In this document: piece after piece, positions 14,858 through 22,674 of the stretch | Layout: every line of letters starts with the position of its first letter | Position numbering within the stretch: the first letter of the stretch is position 1 | NCBI RefSeq assembly: GCF_003205615.1 | Contig: NZ_PYBV01000033.1 | Location: forward strand, 28,590 to 72,348 | Reading direction: 5' to 3' | DNA length: 43,759 nucleotides | DNA from: Micromonospora arborensis | GTDB lineage: Bacteria > Actinomycetota > Actinomycetes > Mycobacteriales > Micromonosporaceae | Made by a program: the position numbers and the translations under genes | The notes under the pieces: generated by a model | Told to the model about the DNA's origin: nothing | Database searches by the model: none | Seen by the model: only the letters and a program-made list of their open reading frames with translations

Positions 14858-15052
14858 ATGCCGAAGATGAAGAGCCACACGGGTATGGGCAAGCGGGTCA
14901 AGGTGACCGGCCGTGGCAAGATCGTGGCCGAGCAGGCCGGCAAGCGCCACCTGTTGGAAGGCAAGTCTTCCACCCGTACCCGCCGGTTGACCGGCACGGT
15001 CGAGGTGGCCAAGGCTGACGTCAAGCGCATCAAGAAGTTGCTCGGCCGCTGA
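14858..15052 (+). CDS. rpmI: 50S ribosomal protein L35
   Basis: Basic ribosomal protein of 64 aa (MPKMKSHTGMGKRVKVTG ... KRIKKLLGR), complete and of normal length. The ATG follows GGGGAGAAG by about 9 nt. It sits 20 bp after infC and 32 bp before rplT in the universal infC-rpmI-rplT order. Confidence 0.98.
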   Translation: MPKMKSHTGMGKRVKVTGRGKIVAEQAGKRHLLEGKSSTRTRRLTGTVEVAKADVKRIKKLLGR

Positions 15053-15084
15053 CGCGCGCCACCTTTACCTAATAAGGAGTTGAG

Positions 15085-15477
15085 ATGGCACGCGTCAAGC
15101 GGGCTGTAAACGCCCAGAAGAAGCGTCGTACCCTGCTGGAGACCGCGAGTGGTTACCGCGGTCAGCGCTCCCGCCTGTACCGCAAGGCCAAGGAGCAGGT
15201 GCTGCACTCGATGCAGTACGCCTACCGGGACCGTCGCGACCGCAAGGGCGACTTCCGGCAGCTGTGGATCCAGCGGATCAACGCGGGCGCCCGGGCGAAC
15301 GGGATGACCTACAACCGCCTGATCCAGGGCCTGCGTCTGGCCGGTATCGAGGTCGACCGCAAGATCCTGGCCGACATGGCTGTCAACGACGCCGCCTCTT
15401 TCGCGGCGATCGTCGAGCTGGCCCGGGCTGCGGTCACGGCCGAGGGCACCGGCGGCGCGGCGGCTCAGGCCGCCTGA
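15085..15477 (+). CDS. rplT: 50S ribosomal protein L20
   Basis: Ribosomal protein of 130 aa that binds 23S rRNA early in 50S assembly. It has the long basic N-terminal extension (MARVKRAVNAQKKRRTLLETASGYRGQRSRLYRKAKEQ as family hallmark, given here only in part as RVKRAVNAQKKRR) and the globular region LWIQRINAGARANGMTYN. AAGGAG lies about 7 nt before the ATG. A strong hairpin follows the stop. Confidence 0.98.
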   Translation: MARVKRAVNAQKKRRTLLETASGYRGQRSRLYRKAKEQVLHSMQYAYRDRRDRKGDFRQLWIQRINAGARANGMTYNRLIQGLRLAGIEVDRKILADMAVNDAASFAAIVELARAAVTAEGTGGAAAQAA

Positions 15478-15494
15478 TCCCCACGCACCAGAGC

Positions 15495-15536
15495 GAGGCG
15501 TCTCCCGGGTCGGCACCGCCGTCCGGGGGGCGCCTC
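15495..15536 (+). terminator. Probable terminator of the infC-rpmI-rplT operon
   Basis: A 14-bp stem, GAGGCGTCTCCCGG against CCGGGGGGCGCCTC (two G-U pairs, otherwise perfect), with a 14-nt loop, starting 17 bp after the rplT stop. There is no U-tract, which is common for actinobacterial terminators. It may be partial, since the methyltransferase gene follows on the same strand. Confidence 0.7.
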
Positions 15537-15560
15537 AATCGTGCCGGAGGAGCGCACACC

Positions 15561-16358
15561 ATGGCTTTCACCCCGCGTACCCCCAGGGTTGTCGCCGCCC
15601 GCCGGTTGCAGCGCCGCCGGGACCGCGACGCCACCGGCCGTTTCCTGGCCGAGGGCCCACAGGCGGTCCGCGAGGCCCTCGCGCGGCCGGGGGTGGTCAC
15701 CGAGCTTTTCGGTACGCCCACAGCCCTCGACCGGCACCCGGAGTTGGCCGCCGCGGCGGCCCACGCCGACGTGCCGGTCTCCGAGGTGACCGACGACGGC
15801 CTCGCGGCGCTGGCCGAGACCGTCGCCCCGCAGGGGCTGGTCGCGGTCTGCCGGCACCTCGACGTGTCGCTGGAGCAGGCCCTCTCGGGTGCGCCCCGGC
15901 TGGTGGCGGTCCTCGCCGAGATTCGCGACCCCGGTAACGCCGGCACGGTGCTGCGCACCGCCGACGCGGCCGGGGCCGGTGCGGTGATCTTCGCCGGTGA
16001 CGCCGTCGACCCGTACAACGGCAAGTGTGTGCGGGCCTCGGCCGGCAGCCTCTTCCACGTCGACGTGGTCCGCGCGCCGGACCCGGTCACGGTGGTCGAC
16101 GCGCTGCGCGCCGCCGGGCTGTCGATCTTCGCCACCACCGGGTACGGCGACAGCGACCTGGACGATATGACCGACTACGGTCGGCTCGTCGGGCCCACCG
16201 CCTGGTTGTTCGGCTCGGAGGCGCACGGGCTGCCCGAGGAGTTGACCGCCGCCGCCGACGCCCGGGTGCGGGTGCCGTTGTACGGGCGCGCGGAGAGCCT
16301 CAACCTGGCTGCCGCAGCGGCGGTCTGCCTGTACGCTTCAGCGAGAGCACAGCGCTGA
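15561..16358 (+). CDS. TrmH/SpoU-family RNA 2'-O-methyltransferase
   Basis: SPOUT methyltransferase of 265 aa that transfers a methyl group from S-adenosylmethionine to a ribose in rRNA or tRNA. The N-terminal substrate-binding domain is residues about 1-95. The catalytic knot carries the three SpoU motifs: RDPGNAGTVLRTADAAGA, WLFGSEAHGLPEEL and VPLYGRAESLNLAAAAAVCLYA. It resembles the TsnR-like proteins found next to rplT-pheS in actinobacteria; a housekeeping role is more likely than thiostrepton resistance. ATG 15561 follows GGAGGAG at about 10 nt. The target nucleotide is unknown. Confidence 0.9.
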   Translation: MAFTPRTPRVVAARRLQRRRDRDATGRFLAEGPQAVREALARPGVVTELFGTPTALDRHPELAAAAAHADVPVSEVTDDGLAALAETVAPQGLVAVCRHLDVSLEQALSGAPRLVAVLAEIRDPGNAGTVLRTADAAGAGAVIFAGDAVDPYNGKCVRASAGSLFHVDVVRAPDPVTVVDALRAAGLSIFATTGYGDSDLDDMTDYGRLVGPTAWLFGSEAHGLPEELTAAADARVRVPLYGRAESLNLAAAAAVCLYASARAQR

Positions 16359-16405
16359 CGGCGACCGAGCCCGGCGCGACTGACAGCAGGGGAGAGCGTC
16401 CGCCC

Positions 16406-16465
16406 ATGAACGCGTCACGGCGTTCGTTTAGCCAGCCCGCCGGTGTCGGCGGGCGGCGGGCCTGA
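16406..16465 (+). CDS. Possible 19-codon leader ORF between methyltransferase and pheS
   Basis: MNASRRSFSQPAGVGGRRA, preceded by AGGGGAGAG about 13 nt upstream. It spans two hairpins, GAACGC-GTCACG-GCGTTC (16408-16425) and the GC hairpin at 16435-16454. It has a single Phe codon, so it is not an obvious phenylalanine attenuator peptide. It may simply be a chance frame over a terminator. Confidence 0.25.
   Translation: MNASRRSFSQPAGVGGRRA
16435..16454 (+). terminator. Probable terminator after the methyltransferase gene
   Basis: Perfect 8-bp hairpin GCCCGCCG-GTGT-CGGCGGGC with a 4-nt loop, 77 bp after the methyltransferase stop, and no U-tract. It could alternatively act as an attenuator in front of pheS if transcription reads through. 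Confidence 0.5.
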
Positions 16466-16517
16466 CCTGCTCCCTGCACAACTCCTACCGGCGGGCTGCG
16501 GCGAAGCCGCGCGTCCG

Positions 16518-16523
16518 TAGACT
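16518..16523 (+). promoter_or_regulatory. Candidate -10 box for pheS-pheT
   Basis: TAGACT matches TANNNT and lies 54 bp before the pheS ATG. It is just downstream of a small hairpin (GCGGC-GAA-GCCGC, about 16498-16510). The -35 position has no good match. Confidence 0.45.
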
Positions 16524-16576
16524 CGCCTAGCCGCCCGTGGAGGGCTGGCGCCGCCGTGAGGGAGTGCCCGTACGCC

Positions 16577-17644
16577 ATGAGCTACCGCAACGATCCGTAC
16601 GACCCGAAGCAGGTCGCCCTGCTCGACCCCGCCGCCCTGGACGAGGCTGTCGCGGACGCCACGAAGGCGTTCACGGAGGCCACCGACCCGGACGCGCTGA
16701 CCGCGCTGCGCTCGGTGCACCTTGGTGACCGTTCGCCGGTGTCGCTGGCCCGCCGGGAGATCGGCGCGTTGCCGCCGGCCGCCAAGTCCGACGCCGGCAA
16801 GCGGGTCAACGAGGCCCGCCGGGCGATCGAGACCGCGTACGCCGACCGCGCCGAGGTGCTGGAGCGCGAGCAGGCCGAGCGGGTGCTGGTCGAGGAGCGG
16901 GTGGACGTCACCCTGCCCTACGACCGGCGTCCGCGGGGTGCCCGGCACCCGTTGAGCACCCTGATGGAGTCGATCAGTGATCTCTTCGTCGGGATGGGCT
17001 ACGAGGTGGCCGAGGGGCCCGAGGTCGACCTGGAGTGGGTCAACTTCGACGCGCTGAACATTCCCGCCGACCACCCGGCGCGGGGGTTGATGGACACCTT
17101 CCACATCGCACCGGAGGGTTCCGGCCTGGTGCTGCGCACGCACACCTCCACGGTGCAGACCCGCACGATGCTCAGTCGTAAGCCGCCGATCTACGTGATC
17201 GTGCCTGGCCGCGTCTACCGCACCGACGAGATCGACGCCACCCACAGCCCGGTGTTCCACCAGGCCGAGGGCCTGGTGGTCGACAAGGGCATCACGATGG
17301 CGCACCTGCGGGGCACGCTCGACCACTTCGCCCGGGCGATGTTCGGCCCGGAGGCGAAGACCCGGTGGCGGCCGCACTACTTCCCGTTCACCGAGCCGTC
17401 GGCGGAGTTCGACGTGTGGTTCCCGGAGCACCGCGACGGCCCGCAGTGGGTCGAGTGGGGCGGCTGCGGGATGGTCAACCCGCGGGTGCTGCGCGCCTGC
17501 GGCGTCGACCCGGAGGTCTACTCCGGCTTCGCGTTCGGGATGGGCATCGACCGGACCCTGATGGTCCGGCACGGGGTCAGCGACATCCGCCATCTCTTCG
17601 AGGGCGACGTGCGGTTCAGCCGCGCGCTCGGGACCGGGGCATAG
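16577..17644 (+). CDS. pheS: Phenylalanyl-tRNA synthetase alpha subunit
   Basis: Catalytic subunit of 355 aa charging tRNA-Phe, acting as an alpha2-beta2 tetramer with PheT. It has the N-terminal coiled-coil (about residues 10-105) and the class II core: GARHPLSTLMESISDLF, motif 2 region PGRVYRTDEIDATHSPVFHQAEGLVVD, and motif 3 GFAFGMGIDRTLMVRHGVSDIR. ATG 16577 follows GAGGGAG at about 13 nt; GTG 16556, seven codons earlier with its own GGAGGG, is an alternative. pheT follows after 40 bp. Confidence 0.95.
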   Translation: MSYRNDPYDPKQVALLDPAALDEAVADATKAFTEATDPDALTALRSVHLGDRSPVSLARREIGALPPAAKSDAGKRVNEARRAIETAYADRAEVLEREQAERVLVEERVDVTLPYDRRPRGARHPLSTLMESISDLFVGMGYEVAEGPEVDLEWVNFDALNIPADHPARGLMDTFHIAPEGSGLVLRTHTSTVQTRTMLSRKPPIYVIVPGRVYRTDEIDATHSPVFHQAEGLVVDKGITMAHLRGTLDHFARAMFGPEAKTRWRPHYFPFTEPSAEFDVWFPEHRDGPQWVEWGGCGMVNPRVLRACGVDPEVYSGFAFGMGIDRTLMVRHGVSDIRHLFEGDVRFSRALGTGA

Positions 17645-17684
17645 GCGATGCGGGTACGAGACACGGGAACGGTGGTCTGAAGTC

Positions 17685-20252
17685 ATGCGAGTTTCTGTCA
17701 GTTGGCTGCGGGAGTACGTCGACCTCCCCGCCGACCTGCCCGTCGGTGACCTGGAGCAGGCGCTGGTCGACCTCGGTATCGAGGTCGAGTCCGCCGTGGA
17801 CCTCGCCGAGACCGTCACCGGCCGACTCGTCGTCGGTGAGGTGCGCGAGATCGAGGAGCTGACCGGCTTCAAGAAGCCGATCCGGTTCTGCCGGGTCGAC
17901 GTGGGTGACGCGAACGGCACCGGCGAGCCGCAGGAGATCGTCTGCGGGGCCCGGAACTTCGCCGTGGGTGACCGGGTGGTGGTGATCCTGCCCGGCGGTG
18001 TGCTGCCCGGGGGCTTCGCGATCGGGGCCCGTAAGACGTACGGGCACAACTCCGCGGGCATGATCTGCTCGGCGAAGGAGTTGGGTCTGGGCGACGACCA
18101 CTCCGGCATCATCGTGCTGGGGCCGGACGTGACGGCCAAGCCGGGCGACGACGCGCGGCCGGTGGTCGGCCTCGACGACGTCGTGCTCGATCTGGAGATC
18201 ACCCCCGACCGGGGGTACGCGCTGAGCCTGCGCGGCCTGGCCCGGGAGCTGTCGCACGCGTTCGAGGTGCCGCTGCGCGACCCGGCCCTGGTGCCCGCAC
18301 CGAGTGGCACCGAGGCGCCGGCGTACCCGGTCGAGGTCCGCGACACGGTCGGCTGCGACCGGTTCACCGCCCGCCTGGTCCGCGGCGTCGACCCGAACGC
18401 GCCCACGCCCGCGTGGATGCAGCAGCGGCTCGTCACCGCCGGTATCCGCAGCATCTCGCTGCCGGTCGACATCACCAACTACGTGATGCTGGAGCTGGGC
18501 CAGCCGATGCACGCCTTCGACGCCGACCGGATCGCCGGGACGCTGGTGGTCCGTCGCGCCGAGGCGGGGGAGAAGCTGACCACTCTCGACGGCGTCAACC
18601 GGGTGCTCACCGCCGACGACATGGTCATCTGCGACGCTGGGCTGCCCAACGCCCTCGCAGGCGAGGGCGCCGGCGTCCCGATCTCGCTCGCGGCGGTGAT
18701 GGGCGGCGAGACCAGCGAGGTCGTCGCCGACACCACAAATGTGCTCTTCGAGGCGGCGCACTGGGACCCGGCGATGGTCGGGCGCACCGCCCGCCGGCAC
18801 AAGCTGTTCAGCGAGGCCGCGAAGCGCTGGGAGCGGGGCGTCGACCCGGCCGTCGCGCTCGTCGCGTTGGAACGTGCCGTGCGGCTGCTCACCGAGCACG
18901 GCGGTGGCTCCGCGAGCGCGGAGATCCTGGACATCGACCACGTCCGACCGCGTAGCCCGATCATCCTGCCGGTGGACCTGCCGACCCGGCGGATCGGGGT
19001 CGAGTACCCGCCGGCGCGGGTGGTCGCCCTCCTGGAGCAGGTCGGCTGCACGGTCGCGCAGGGCGCGGACCGGTTGTCCGAGGACCTGGGCACCGTCGGC
19101 GCCGGGGCGACGCTGAGCGTCACCCCGCCGACCTGGCGGCCCGACCTGACCGACCCGGCCGACCTGGTCGAGGAGGTGGTCCGCCTCGACGGGTACGACC
19201 GGGTGCCGTCGGTGTTGCCGACCGCGCCCCCGGGCCGCGGTCTGACCCCGCGGCAGCGTCGGCGCCGGGCGGTCGCCGGGTCGCTGGCGGAGCGGGGGTA
19301 CGTGGAGGTGCTCGCGCACCCGTTCGTGTCGCCGGGGTTGGCCGACCTGCTCGGCCTGCCGGCCGACGACCCGCGCCGACCGGCGGTGCGGCTGGCCAAC
19401 CCGTTGTCCGAGGAGGAGCCGCTGCTGCGCACCACGCTGCTCGGCCCGCTGCTCGGCATCCTCAAGCGCAACCTCGGCCGGGGTCACCGCGACCTCGCCC
19501 TCTACGAGATCGGGGCGGTCTTCCACCCGCGCGTCGGTGCCGGCAGCCCGCCGGCGATGGGCGTGGACCGGCGCCCCACCGACGTGGAGTTCGCGGCCGC
19601 CGACGCGGTGGTGCCGGCGCAGCCGGTGCACGTCGCGGCGGTGCTGTCCGGCGACCTCGACCCGGCCGGGTGGTGGGGTGCGGGCCGACCGGCCGGCTGG
19701 GCGGACGCCATCGAGGCGGCCCGTGACGTGCTGGACGCCGCCGGTGTCCTGGGCGACCGGGTGGAGGTGCGGGCGGCCGAGTACGCGCCGTGGCACCCGG
19801 GCCGCTGTGCCGAACTGCTGGTCGACGGTTCGGTCGTCGGGCACGCCGGTGAGCTGCACCCGCTGGTCGTCGCGGCGTTGGAGCTGCCGCGGCGTACCTG
19901 CGCGATGGAGCTGGACCTGGACGCGCTGCCCGCGGCCGGGGTGACGCCTGCCCCGGCGGTCTCCGGTTTCCCGCCGGCGCTGATCGACGTGGCCCTGGTG
20001 GTGGACGACTCGGTGCCGGCGGAGCAGGTGCGCCGGGCGCTGGAGGCGGGCGCCGGTGAGCTGCTGGAGGACGTGCGGCTGTTCGACGTGTATTCCGGCG
20101 CGCAGCTCGGCGCCAGCCGCCGGTCGCTGGCGTACAAGCTGACCTTCCGTGCACCGGACCGGACGCTCACCGTCGAGGAGGCGGTCGCGGCAAGGGACGC
20201 GGCGGTCGCCGTTGCGGCGGAACGTCTCGGCGCAACCCTGCGCGGCGCCTAA
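17685..20252 (+). CDS. pheT: Phenylalanyl-tRNA synthetase beta subunit
   Basis: Protein of 855 aa. Domains in order: N-terminal MRVSVSWLREYVDL, an EMAP-like tRNA-binding domain (about 40-155, QEIVCGARNF ... GHNSAGMICSAKELGLG), B3/B4 editing domain (about 210-380, SLPVDITNYVMLELGQPMHAFDADRI), B5 domain (about 410-490), the inactive class II-like core, and a C-terminal anticodon-binding FDX-ACB domain (about 760-855, SGFPPALIDVALVVDDSVP ... YKLTFRAPDRTLTVEE). Length is normal. The ATG follows a weak GGTGG. A 16-bp-stem palindrome begins 12 bp after the stop. Confidence 0.96.
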   Translation: MRVSVSWLREYVDLPADLPVGDLEQALVDLGIEVESAVDLAETVTGRLVVGEVREIEELTGFKKPIRFCRVDVGDANGTGEPQEIVCGARNFAVGDRVVVILPGGVLPGGFAIGARKTYGHNSAGMICSAKELGLGDDHSGIIVLGPDVTAKPGDDARPVVGLDDVVLDLEITPDRGYALSLRGLARELSHAFEVPLRDPALVPAPSGTEAPAYPVEVRDTVGCDRFTARLVRGVDPNAPTPAWMQQRLVTAGIRSISLPVDITNYVMLELGQPMHAFDADRIAGTLVVRRAEAGEKLTTLDGVNRVLTADDMVICDAGLPNALAGEGAGVPISLAAVMGGETSEVVADTTNVLFEAAHWDPAMVGRTARRHKLFSEAAKRWERGVDPAVALVALERAVRLLTEHGGGSASAEILDIDHVRPRSPIILPVDLPTRRIGVEYPPARVVALLEQVGCTVAQGADRLSEDLGTVGAGATLSVTPPTWRPDLTDPADLVEEVVRLDGYDRVPSVLPTAPPGRGLTPRQRRRRAVAGSLAERGYVEVLAHPFVSPGLADLLGLPADDPRRPAVRLANPLSEEEPLLRTTLLGPLLGILKRNLGRGHRDLALYEIGAVFHPRVGAGSPPAMGVDRRPTDVEFAAADAVVPAQPVHVAAVLSGDLDPAGWWGAGRPAGWADAIEAARDVLDAAGVLGDRVEVRAAEYAPWHPGRCAELLVDGSVVGHAGELHPLVVAALELPRRTCAMELDLDALPAAGVTPAPAVSGFPPALIDVALVVDDSVPAEQVRRALEAGAGELLEDVRLFDVYSGAQLGASRRSLAYKLTFRAPDRTLTVEEAVAARDAAVAVAAERLGATLRGA

Positions 20253-20263
20253 ACCCCACCCCA

Positions 20264-20344
20264 CCCCCGCGATCTTGCAGTTTGTGTTGCCGATGTGCGT
20301 TTTTTGTCGGCTATGCGAGGACAGTAAGTGCAAGATCGCGGGGG
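20264..20344. repeat. Palindromic intergenic element E (81 bp), possible pheT terminator
   Basis: The ends are a perfect 16-bp inverted repeat, CCCCCGCGATCTTGCA and TGCAAGATCGCGGGGG, with a partly pairing interior that includes a T6 run (20300-20305). The core GATCTTGCA/TGCAAGATC ends relate it to the other AAGATC-ended elements. It starts 12 bp after the pheT stop, so it could terminate the pheST transcript. Confidence 0.88.
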
Positions 20345-20367
20345 GCGGGGGCGGCCCGCTCATCACC

Positions 20368-20434
20368 ATGCAGCGCACTGTATGAACTTGCAGTGATCCG
20401 TTCACCACTGCTAACCTTCGCTGCATAGTCATGC
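20368..20434 (+). promoter_or_regulatory. argC promoter with candidate ArgR operators
   Basis: Promoter: TTGCAG (20388-20393), 18-bp spacer, TAACCT (20412-20417), start expected near 20424. Two dyads flank it: ATGCA-GCGCAC-TGTAT (20368-20383) just upstream and GCAT-AGTC-ATGC (20423-20434) over the start site. Their TGCAT-type half-sites and their position are what is expected for ARG boxes bound by the ArgR encoded in this operon; I infer this from position and dyad form only. Confidence 0.6.
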
Positions 20435-20444
20435 GGAGGTGGGT

Positions 20445-21446
20445 ATGGGGATTCGAGTCGCGGTCGCCGGTGCGAGCGGCTACGCCGGGGGCGAGCTGCT
20501 GCGACTGATCGCCGGGCACCCGGAGTTCGATCTGGTCGCGGCCACCGCGCACAGTCAGGCCGGACACCGTGTCGACGTGGTGCACCCGCAGCTCACCGGG
20601 CTCGACCTGGTGCTCGGCGTGACCGACCCGGCGACCCTGGCCGACGCGGACCTGGTCTTCCTGGCCCTGCCGCACGGTGAGTCGGCGGCCCTCGCGGCCC
20701 AGCTCCCGACCGAGGTGCGGATCGTCGACCTGGGCGCCGACCACCGGCTGGCCGACCCGTACGCCTGGGCGCAGTACTACGGCGGCACGCACGCCGGGCA
20801 GTGGACCTACGGCCTGCCCGAGCTGCCCGGCCAGCGGGAGCTGATCGCCGGCTCCACCCGGGTGGCGAACACCGGCTGCTACGCCGCCGCGATCACGCTG
20901 GCCCTCGCGCCGCTGATCGCCGACGGCGCGGCCAGCCCCGCCGACGTGGTGGTGGTCGCCGCCTCCGGCACCTCCGGCGCTGGGCGGGCGGCGAAGCCGC
21001 ACCTGCTGGCCAGTGAGGTGCAGGGGGACCTGTCGCCGTACCGGGTGGGCACCCACCAGCACGTACCGGAGATCAAGCAGGCCAGCGGCGCGACCGGGCT
21101 GTCGCTCACCCCGGTCCTGGCGCCGATGCCGCGTGGCATCCTGGCCACGGTCACGGCGGTGCCGGCACGCGGCGTCGACCCGCAGCAGGTGCTGACACAG
21201 GCGTACGCGGACGCGCCGTTCGTGCACGTGCTGCCGGAGGGTCGCTGGCCGCACACGGCGGCGACCCTGGGCTCGAACTCCTGTCACCTGCAGGCCACCG
21301 TCGACATCGACTCGGGCCGTCTGATCGTGCTCAGCGCGCTGGACAACCTGGGTAAGGGCGCAGCCGGTCAGGCCGTCCAGAACGCCAATCTGATGCTGGG
21401 CCTGCCGGAGACGACGGGCCTGTCGATCTGGGGAGTTGCGCCGTGA
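20445..21446 (+). CDS. argC: N-acetyl-gamma-glutamyl-phosphate reductase
   Basis: NADPH-dependent enzyme of 333 aa for step three of arginine synthesis. It has the Rossmann motif GASGYAGGELLRL at the N-terminus, the catalytic cysteine C145 in VANTGCYAA, and the C-terminal HQHVPEI region. The Shine-Dalgarno GGAGG (20435-20439) sits 5 nt before ATG 20445; GTG 20439 overlaps that Shine-Dalgarno and is unlikely. It is the first gene of argC-J-B-D-F-R-G-H, and its stop overlaps the argJ GTG. Confidence 0.96.
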   Translation: MGIRVAVAGASGYAGGELLRLIAGHPEFDLVAATAHSQAGHRVDVVHPQLTGLDLVLGVTDPATLADADLVFLALPHGESAALAAQLPTEVRIVDLGADHRLADPYAWAQYYGGTHAGQWTYGLPELPGQRELIAGSTRVANTGCYAAAITLALAPLIADGAASPADVVVVAASGTSGAGRAAKPHLLASEVQGDLSPYRVGTHQHVPEIKQASGATGLSLTPVLAPMPRGILATVTAVPARGVDPQQVLTQAYADAPFVHVLPEGRWPHTAATLGSNSCHLQATVDIDSGRLIVLSALDNLGKGAAGQAVQNANLMLGLPETTGLSIWGVAP

Positions 21447-22615
21447 GTGTCACCACCCCACGGGGTTTCCGGGCGGCCGGAGTGGCCGCCGGTCTCAAGG
21501 CCAGCGGTGGCGCGGACGTCGCCGTGGTGGTCAACGACGGTCCGGACGCCGGTGTCGCCGGTGTCTTCACCACCAACCGGGTCAAGGCGGCTCCGGTGCG
21601 TTGGAGCCAGCAGGTCGTGCAGGGTGGTGTGGTCCGCGCGGTGGTGCTCAACTCCGGTGGCGCCAACGCCTGCACCGGGCCGGGCGGTTTCCAGGACACA
21701 CACGCGACCGCCGAGCACACCGCCGCCACGCTGACCTCGGTCAGTCCACGGTTGATCCTCGGCGCCGGTGAGGTCGCGGTCTGCTCCACCGGGCTGATCG
21801 GTGAGCGGTTGCCGATGCCGAAGCTGCTGCCGGGCGTCCGCTCGGCGATCAAGAAGCTGTCCCGGGACGGTGGTCCCGCGGCCGCCGAGGCGATCATGAC
21901 CACGGACACCCGCCCGAAGACCACGGTGGCCCGGGGCAGCGGCTGGACGGTCGGCGGCATGGCCAAGGGCGCTGGGATGCTCGCGCCGGGCATGGCCACC
22001 ATGCTCTGCGTGCTGACCACCGACGCGGTGGCCGGGCCGGCGACGCTGGACGAGGCGCTGCGCGCGGCCACCCGGGTCACCTTCGACCGGGTCGACTCCG
22101 ACGGCTGCATGTCCACGAACGACACCGTGTTGCTGCTGGCCAGCGGTGCGAGCGGCATCGAGCCGACTCCGACCGAACTGGCCGCTGCGGTCACCGCGGC
22201 GTGTCACGACCTGGCCCAGCAGTTGGTGGCCGACGCCGAGGGCGCCACCAAGCAGGTCGCCATCGACGTGGTCGGCGCCGCCGACGAGGACGACGCGGTC
22301 GAGGTGGGCCGCACGGTGGCCCGCAACAACCTGGTGAAGACCGCGCTGTTCGGCAACGACCCGAACTGGGGCCGGATCCTCGCGGCCGTCGGCACCACCG
22401 CCGCCGCGTTCGAGCCCGACGAGGTGGACGTGGCGGTCAACGGGGTGTGGGTGTGCCGGGGCGGCGCGGCCGCCGAGGACCGCTCGAAGGTCGACCTGAC
22501 CGGGCGGGACGTGACCATCCGGATCGACCTGCACGCTGGCACGTCCGCGGCGACGATCTGGACCAACGACCTGTCCCACGCGTACGTGCACGAGAACTCG
22601 GCGTATTCCACATGA
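21443..22615 (+). CDS. argJ: Bifunctional ornithine acetyltransferase / N-acetylglutamate synthase
   Basis: Self-cleaving Ntn-type enzyme of 390 aa that recycles the acetyl group from N-acetylornithine to glutamate, which explains why no argA or argE is needed in this cluster. The autoproteolysis site is in KGAGMLAPGMATML, with cleavage expected between Ala185 and Thr186; Thr186 is the nucleophile of the beta chain. The FTTNRVKAAPV start and the NDPNWGRILAA segment are family marks. Whether the synthase activity with acetyl-CoA is present cannot be read from sequence. GTG overlaps the argC stop. Confidence 0.95.
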   Translation: MSVTTPRGFRAAGVAAGLKASGGADVAVVVNDGPDAGVAGVFTTNRVKAAPVRWSQQVVQGGVVRAVVLNSGGANACTGPGGFQDTHATAEHTAATLTSVSPRLILGAGEVAVCSTGLIGERLPMPKLLPGVRSAIKKLSRDGGPAAAEAIMTTDTRPKTTVARGSGWTVGGMAKGAGMLAPGMATMLCVLTTDAVAGPATLDEALRAATRVTFDRVDSDGCMSTNDTVLLLASGASGIEPTPTELAAAVTAACHDLAQQLVADAEGATKQVAIDVVGAADEDDAVEVGRTVARNNLVKTALFGNDPNWGRILAAVGTTAAAFEPDEVDVAVNGVWVCRGGAAAEDRSKVDLTGRDVTIRIDLHAGTSAATIWTNDLSHAYVHENSAYST

Positions 22616-22674
22616 GCGCGAGGAACGCAGCGCAGCGGAGTCCCGCAGTCGCGAACGGAAGGCGGGCACGGTGA
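22612..22674 (+). CDS. 20-codon mini-ORF bridging argJ and argB
   Basis: The frame MSARNAAQRSPAVANGRRAR starts at an ATG overlapping the argJ stop (ATGA) and ends at a TGA overlapping the argB GTG (GTGA). Its DNA (GAGCGCGAGGAACGCAGCGC...) resembles the GAGCG/AGCGA repeat at the start of ribBA. It may serve only to carry ribosomes from argJ to argB. A functional peptide is not claimed. Confidence 0.35.
   Translation: MSARNAAQRSPAVANGRRAR

Noticed and set aside
15561..16358. Thiostrepton-resistance methyltransferase
   Set aside because: The SpoU motifs fit the general TrmH family, and the position between rplT and pheS is the usual housekeeping location. Nothing points to antibiotic self-resistance.
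17616..21287. A 1223-codon open frame on the minus strand
   Set aside because: It is antisense to pheT and argC, which have clear family motifs on the plus strand. Its translation is His/Arg/Gly-rich with no domain, a typical high-GC shadow.
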